From JAWWBL01 sp033720975 (lineage in GTDB: Bacteria > Actinomycetota > Acidimicrobiia > Spongiisociales > ZC4RG35), in assembly GCA_033720975.1 (NCBI GenBank), contig JAWWBL010000068.1, positions 1 through 8,735 on the forward strand: a stretch of DNA of 8,735 nucleotides, read 5' to 3'. Below, piece by piece: positions 5,258 through 8,735 of this stretch. Positions within the stretch are counted from its first letter, which is position 1. Each line of letters starts with the position of its first letter. The position numbers and the translations under genes were made by a program. The notes under the pieces were generated by a model that saw only the letters and a program-made list of their open reading frames with translations, was not told the origin of the DNA and searched no databases.

Positions 5258-6037
5258 ATGAGCTGGCTTCGCATACAGGATGAGGGGTCGGTTCGGTGGC
5301 TCACCATCGACCGCCCGGAGCGGCGAAACGCTGTGCCCGCCGATGGGTGGGGCGAGCTGCGAGGTGCCTTCGAGGACTTCGAGGCATCCGCCGCCCGAGT
5401 GCTGGTGGTCCGAGGCGCCGGGGAGGACTTCTGCTCCGGAGTGGATCTAGACCCGTCGCGGATCGTCGAACTCGAATCTGCGGCGCGGCGGCATGAGCGG
5501 ATGAAGGATGTTGGTGAGGCTGCGACCGCCCTCCATCGCACCACGAAGCCCACACTTGCAGCCGTGGACGGAGTCGCTGTTGGTGCGGGTATGAACCTGG
5601 CGATCGGATGCGACGTGGTCATCGCCACCGACCGTGCCCGATTCTCAGAGATATTCGTCAAGCGGGGCCTCACTGTCGATTTCGGAGGAAGCTGGCTTCT
5701 GCCGAGGATCGTGGGTATGCAGAGAGCGAAGGAGCTCGCATTGTCGGGGCGGATAGTGGGAGCAGCGGAGGCGCTCTCTATCGGCTTGGTCCTCGAGGTG
5801 GTTCCACCCGACGATCTCGAGCGTCGCGCCGGCGAGCTCGCCGAGTCGTTTCTCTCCGCTGCCCCGATGGCACAGGGCTTTGTCAAGCAGACGTTCAATG
5901 TGTCCTTTGAGTCGAGCTTTTCGGAGGCCATCGGATGGGAGGGCCATGCTCAGGCTGTCGCTCTTGGGACCGAAGACGCTGCCGAAGGCGTTTCATCGTT
6001 CGTAGAGAAGCGCGATCCTGACTGGAAAGGCCGCTGA
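5258..6037 (+). CDS. Enoyl-CoA hydratase/isomerase (crotonase) family protein
   Basis: Crotonase-fold enzymes act on CoA thioesters by stabilising an enolate in an oxyanion hole. The 259-aa product has DRPERRNAV at 18-26, oxyanion-hole segment E-D-F-C-S-G-V-D-L at 56-64, the second hole segment GAGMNLAIGCD at 109-119 and the LLPRIVG block at 147-153. The two glutamates of true enoyl-CoA hydratase are replaced (Asn113, and Phe at the second site), while Asp141 in T-V-D-F-G-G-S-W sits where PaaG-type isomerases have their catalytic Asp. A double-bond isomerase is therefore likelier than a hydratase. ATG 5258 is the only start after an in-frame stop at 5240. The SDR gene begins 2 nt after its stop codon, so the two are co-transcribed from the palindromic promoter region. 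Confidence 0.93.
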   Translation: MSWLRIQDEGSVRWLTIDRPERRNAVPADGWGELRGAFEDFEASAARVLVVRGAGEDFCSGVDLDPSRIVELESAARRHERMKDVGEAATALHRTTKPTLAAVDGVAVGAGMNLAIGCDVVIATDRARFSEIFVKRGLTVDFGGSWLLPRIVGMQRAKELALSGRIVGAAEALSIGLVLEVVPPDDLERRAGELAESFLSAAPMAQGFVKQTFNVSFESSFSEAIGWEGHAQAVALGTEDAAEGVSSFVEKRDPDWKGR

Positions 6038-6038
6038 G

Positions 6039-6776
6039 ATGGCGCGTAAGGCCTTGGTCACAGGGGCGGCGAGCGGCATTGGGAGGGCGATAGCCCGGAG
6101 GCTCGTTGCCGATGGCCACGACGTGCTGTCGGTTGATCTCAACCCGGATCCGGGTGGTCCCGGTGTTCCATTCCAGGCCGATCTGACAACGCGCGCCGGG
6201 AACATGGATGCCGTCGAGACTGCGGTCGAGAAATTCGGCGGGCTCGACTTGATCGTCCCATGTGCCGGCTTTCAGCACGTCGAGCCAATCGCTGAATTCC
6301 CCGAGGAGAAGTGGGATGCGCTCTTGGCCGTGCTTCTCACCAGCCCGTTCCTGTTGGCCAAACACGGTTGGTCACACTTGAAGAAGTCGGGCCTGGGCCA
6401 GGTCGTCGTGGTGGCCTCGGTCCACGGCCATGTGGCCTCGCCTTTCAAGGCGGGGTACATCTCGGCCAAGCACGGTGTGATCGGCTTGGTCAAGGTTCTC
6501 GCCCTCGAAGGAGCCGAACACGGGATCAGGGCTGTGGCGATAAGTCCCGGATACGTCCGCACCCCGCTTGTCGAGGCACAGATTCCCGCCCAGGCGGCGG
6601 CTCATGGGATGGAAGAGGATGCCGTTCTCAGAGATGTGATCCTCGCTCCCCATGCGGTGAAGGAGATGGTCGAGCCGTCTGAGGTGGCCGACACCGTCGC
6701 CTTTTTGCTCACGCCGGCGGGAAGGGCGTTCACCGGCGTGTCGCTCCCGATGGACATGGGCTGGTCGGCCAGGTGA
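6039..6776 (+). CDS. SDR oxidoreductase, 3-hydroxybutyrate dehydrogenase-like
   Basis: By similarity this NAD(H)-dependent enzyme interconverts (R)-3-hydroxybutyrate and acetoacetate, as in ketone-body or PHB breakdown. In the 245-aa protein the nucleotide-binding TGAASGIG is at 8-15 and Asp33 after the second strand suits NAD. Catalytic Ser127, Tyr140 and Lys144 are present. The substrate residues known from bacterial 3-hydroxybutyrate dehydrogenase appear to be kept: Gln79, His129, Lys137 and Gln181. Two Asn positions differ: NAG is CAG (Cys75) and the catalytic Asn is Leu99. The C-terminus MDMGWSAR corresponds to the usual DGGWTA ending. A ribosome site GGAAAGG (6024-6030) lies inside the end of the crotonase gene, 8 nt before the ATG. 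A broader 3-hydroxyacyl or alcohol substrate cannot be excluded. Confidence 0.88.
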   Translation: MARKALVTGAASGIGRAIARRLVADGHDVLSVDLNPDPGGPGVPFQADLTTRAGNMDAVETAVEKFGGLDLIVPCAGFQHVEPIAEFPEEKWDALLAVLLTSPFLLAKHGWSHLKKSGLGQVVVVASVHGHVASPFKAGYISAKHGVIGLVKVLALEGAEHGIRAVAISPGYVRTPLVEAQIPAQAAAHGMEEDAVLRDVILAPHAVKEMVEPSEVADTVAFLLTPAGRAFTGVSLPMDMGWSAR

Positions 6777-6813
6777 CGGGGGCAACCCTCTAGAACCCGC
6801 TGTCCACAACCCA

Positions 6814-6819
6814 TACCTT
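6814..6819 (+). promoter_or_regulatory. -10 box TACCTT for comM (leaderless-type)
   Basis: TACCTT (TAnnnT) ends 7 nt before the ATG at 6827, in a 50-nt gap with no Shine-Dalgarno. Transcription would start at or next to the A of the start codon. TAGAAC at 6791-6796, 17 nt upstream, is only a poor -35 match. Confidence 0.45.
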
Positions 6820-6826
6820 CCCAAGC

Positions 6827-8260
6827 ATGTACGCAGCCACGAGGTCGGTGGCGCTGCTCGGGGGAGATGCCACGCCGGTAGAAGTCGAGGTCCACGTCGG
6901 CGGTCAAAAGGAGGTCTTCAAGCTCAGCGGCTTGCCCGACACCGCGTTGAGGGAGGCCAAGGAGAGGGTTCGCGCCGCTTTGACCGCCTCGGGAGCGTCA
7001 TTCCCCAACCGGAGGGTGACCGTGAATCTCGCTCCGGCGGACATCCCCAAGAGGGGCACCGACTATGACCTCCCGATCGCCCTCGGGGTTCTGGCCGCAT
7101 CCGGGGACATCGCGAGGCCTGTGCCGGCGATTGTCGTGGGCGAGTTGGCTCTGGACGGATCAGTTCGGCCGGGCGCTGCTTCGTTCGGCGCTGCAGTGCT
7201 GTCCGCCCGGACGAAGACGCCATGCATCGTGGCTCAATCCACGGCTGCAGAAAATGCCGGAGTGCCGGGATCCCAGGTGTATGGAGTCGAGTCCCTAGCC
7301 CAAGCCGTGGAGGTGCTTGCCTCGGGGTTCGAATCAGGGCTGGCATCGCACGCCAATCCGCCGCCCGAGGCGAAGACCCCGGGGGACCTTTCCGAGGTCC
7401 GTGGGCAGTTCCTCGCTCGACGGGCGCTGGAGATATCTGCCACCGGGGGGCACCACCTGCTGATGCACGGCCCACCGGGTGGCGGTAAGACGATGATGGC
7501 TCGCCTGCTCCCGGCGATACTTCCGCCTCTCGGCGATGAGGAGACGGTTGAGGTGGCCCTCCTCTATGCCGCTGCCGGTCTCAGGAGGGGTCTGACCAGG
7601 TCCCGTCCTTTCCGTGCTCCTCACCACACGGCATCGAGGGCCGCACTCGTGGGTGGCGGGAGCGGCGTGCCGGTTCCAGGCGAAGTCTCACTTGCTCATC
7701 GCGGGGTTCTCTTTCTCGATGAGTTGGCGGAATTTCCCCGCGGCAACCTCGACACCCTCCGCCAACCCCTAGAGGGTGGTTCGGTCACCGTCGCAAGGAG
7801 AGGGTCAAGTGTCGAGTTCCCTGCGTCCTTTCAGCTCGTCGCTGCCTCCAATCCATGTTCTTGCGGCTTCCTTGGGGATGCCAGAAAGCCCTGTACTTGT
7901 CGCCCCTCCGAGTTGAGTAGGCACCGTCGCCGCATCTCGGGGCCCTTGCTGGATCGGTTCGACCTCGTCGTGAGAGTGGGTCGTGTCGAGGGAGCGGAGG
8001 TCACCGGGCCCGATCCCGAGTCGTCCCAGACCGTGGCGAAGCGAGTCGCGGCTGCTCGTCACTTCGCTGCTCAGCGCAGGTCCGACAGCACCGGGGACGC
8101 CAGGAACATGGTCCTCCAGGCATTGGACGCCGGCGTCATCACGGCGCGAGGAGCAGCCAGAATTCGTCGGTTGGCGAGAACTATCGCCGACATCGAGCAG
8201 GTCGCCACTGTTGGTGAGGACCATGTCGCCGAGGCGCTCGCATTGCGAGGGGCATGGTGA
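6827..8260 (+). CDS. comM: ComM / YifB family AAA+ ATPase (Mg-chelatase-like)
   Basis: ComM is a hexameric helicase that drives branch migration while imported single-stranded DNA is integrated into the chromosome. The 477-aa protein starts with the ChlI-like domain: GLPDTALREAKERVRAA at about 36-52, then the VNLAPADIPKRGTDYDLP block and a GELALDG segment. Walker A GPPGGGKTM follows at about 218-226, then RPFRAPHHTAS, Walker B GVLFLDELAEF, and ASNPCSCGFLGD...CTC, four cysteines that look like a metal site. SGPLLDRFD (sensor and Arg-finger region) and the C-terminal ARIRRLARTIADIE helices complete it. The family is usually just over 500 aa; here the C-terminal lid appears shortened by about 20-25 residues before ITARGAARI, with the conserved end still present. 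The start has a leaderless-type promoter. dprA overlaps its end. Confidence 0.95.
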   Translation: MYAATRSVALLGGDATPVEVEVHVGGQKEVFKLSGLPDTALREAKERVRAALTASGASFPNRRVTVNLAPADIPKRGTDYDLPIALGVLAASGDIARPVPAIVVGELALDGSVRPGAASFGAAVLSARTKTPCIVAQSTAAENAGVPGSQVYGVESLAQAVEVLASGFESGLASHANPPPEAKTPGDLSEVRGQFLARRALEISATGGHHLLMHGPPGGGKTMMARLLPAILPPLGDEETVEVALLYAAAGLRRGLTRSRPFRAPHHTASRAALVGGGSGVPVPGEVSLAHRGVLFLDELAEFPRGNLDTLRQPLEGGSVTVARRGSSVEFPASFQLVAASNPCSCGFLGDARKPCTCRPSELSRHRRRISGPLLDRFDLVVRVGRVEGAEVTGPDPESSQTVAKRVAAARHFAAQRRSDSTGDARNMVLQALDAGVITARGAARIRRLARTIADIEQVATVGEDHVAEALALRGAW

Positions 8261-8735
8261 CAGAGCTACGGCTGATAGAGGCAGACTCACCCGACTATCC
8301 GGTCGGTCTCCGTGACCTGGAGGATTCCCCGCCTATCTATGTGGTGGGCGAGCTGGCGGAACCGTCAGGTGTCGCGGTCGTCGGCACCCGCCGCTGCACG
8401 AGGTATGGGATCGACGCGGCAAACGCATTCGGGGCGGCTATAGCTCGGGCGGGTTGGTCGGTGGTCAGTGGGCTCGCCCGTGGCATCGACACCGCGGCTC
8501 ATGTCGGTTGCCTGGATGCGTCGGGCCACGCGATCGGTGTGCTGGGGTGCGGAATAGACGTTCGTTATCCCCGTGAGAACTACGCGGTGTACGAGCGCAT
8601 CGAGGAGTCGGGTGGCGCCCTCATCTCGGAGTACCCGCCGGGGACCCCACCCGATCGGTGGCGTTTTCCTGCCCGCAACCGTCTGATCGCGGCCATGTCG
8701 GCTGCGGTAGTGGTCGTCGAGGCGGCGGAGAGCGG
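8254..8735 (+). CDS. dprA: DNA processing protein DprA, 3' end outside the window
   Basis: DprA binds incoming single-stranded DNA and loads RecA during natural transformation; it is also kept in many species not known to be competent. The visible 160 residues contain the Rossmann-like DNA_processg_A domain: VVGTRRCTRYG near 42-52, SGLARGIDTAAH near 71-82, VLGCGIDVRYPREN near 95-108, then ISEYPPGTPP and FPARNRLIAAMS, and VVVEAAESG at the cut. Only about 40 residues precede VVGTRR, so the N-terminal helical (SAM-like) domain of longer DprA proteins is missing or the gene is naturally short. ATG 8254 and GTG 8257 are adjacent and in frame; GAGGGG (8247-8252) suits GTG slightly better. Either overlaps the comM stop, so the two are translationally coupled. 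Confidence 0.95.
   Translation, partial: MVTELRLIEADSPDYPVGLRDLEDSPPIYVVGELAEPSGVAVVGTRRCTRYGIDAANAFGAAIARAGWSVVSGLARGIDTAAHVGCLDASGHAIGVLGCGIDVRYPRENYAVYERIEESGGALISEYPPGTPPDRWRFPARNRLIAAMSAAVVVVEAAES

Noticed and set aside
5230..5274. ATG 5274 as start of the small membrane protein (52 aa)
   Set aside because: It overlaps the crotonase start and has neither a ribosome site nor a -10 box at leaderless distance, whereas GTG 5229 has one.
5116..5931. 271-aa minus-strand frame reading through the crotonase gene
   Set aside because: Everything upstream of about 5229 is Ser/Arg-rich shadow of the crotonase; only the last 37 residues look like a protein.

Overview
The window looks like a chromosomal stretch from a GC-rich actinobacterium, possibly an uncultured Acidimicrobiia-like lineage. 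The class is an inference. The phylum rests on a DUF2469 protein, which I know only from Actinobacteria, on the order rplS-lepB-DUF2469-yraN...comM-dprA, which is an actinobacterial housekeeping neighbourhood, and on TAnnnT boxes placed 6-8 nt before several starts that lack a Shine-Dalgarno sequence (leaderless-type starts). There are no rRNA or tRNA genes, CRISPR arrays, insertion sequences or obvious foreign segments.

Left end (1-610): the C-terminal end of a thiolase closes with an intrinsic terminator that overlaps its stop codon. A probable 85-aa hypothetical protein on the minus strand converges on it. The interval 127-253 holds no gene, only the terminator T-tract and one hairpin.

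Translation and secretion block (611-3277, plus strand): a 61-aa DUF1059 protein, trmD (tRNA m1G37 methyltransferase), rplS (ribosomal protein L19), lepB (signal peptidase I), a DUF2469 protein and a YraN/UPF0102 nuclease-like protein. Expected neighbours are absent: there is no rpsP/rimM before trmD and no rnhB between lepB and DUF2469.

Inserted block (3274-6776): between yraN and comM sit an ABC-2 type exporter (ATPase and permease joined by a GTGA overlap), two tiny minus-strand genes (a 37-aa single-span membrane protein and a 71-aa zinc-ribbon protein), and a divergent acyl-CoA/ketone-body pair (crotonase-family enzyme and 3-hydroxybutyrate dehydrogenase-like SDR). The divergent starts at 5229 and 5258 flank a perfect palindrome whose two halves are both TAnnnT boxes pointing outward.

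Right end (6777-8735): comM (AAA+ branch-migration helicase of natural transformation) and the 5' two-thirds or so of dprA (RecA loader for incoming ssDNA) overlap by a few bases and form a competence/recombination pair.

I found no clearly new multi-gene system. The points most worth a second look are the palindromic divergent leaderless promoter with its small-protein pair, the yraN gene whose only family-consistent start is ATA, a hairpin covering the lepB start codon, and the altered catalytic positions in the two metabolic enzymes.
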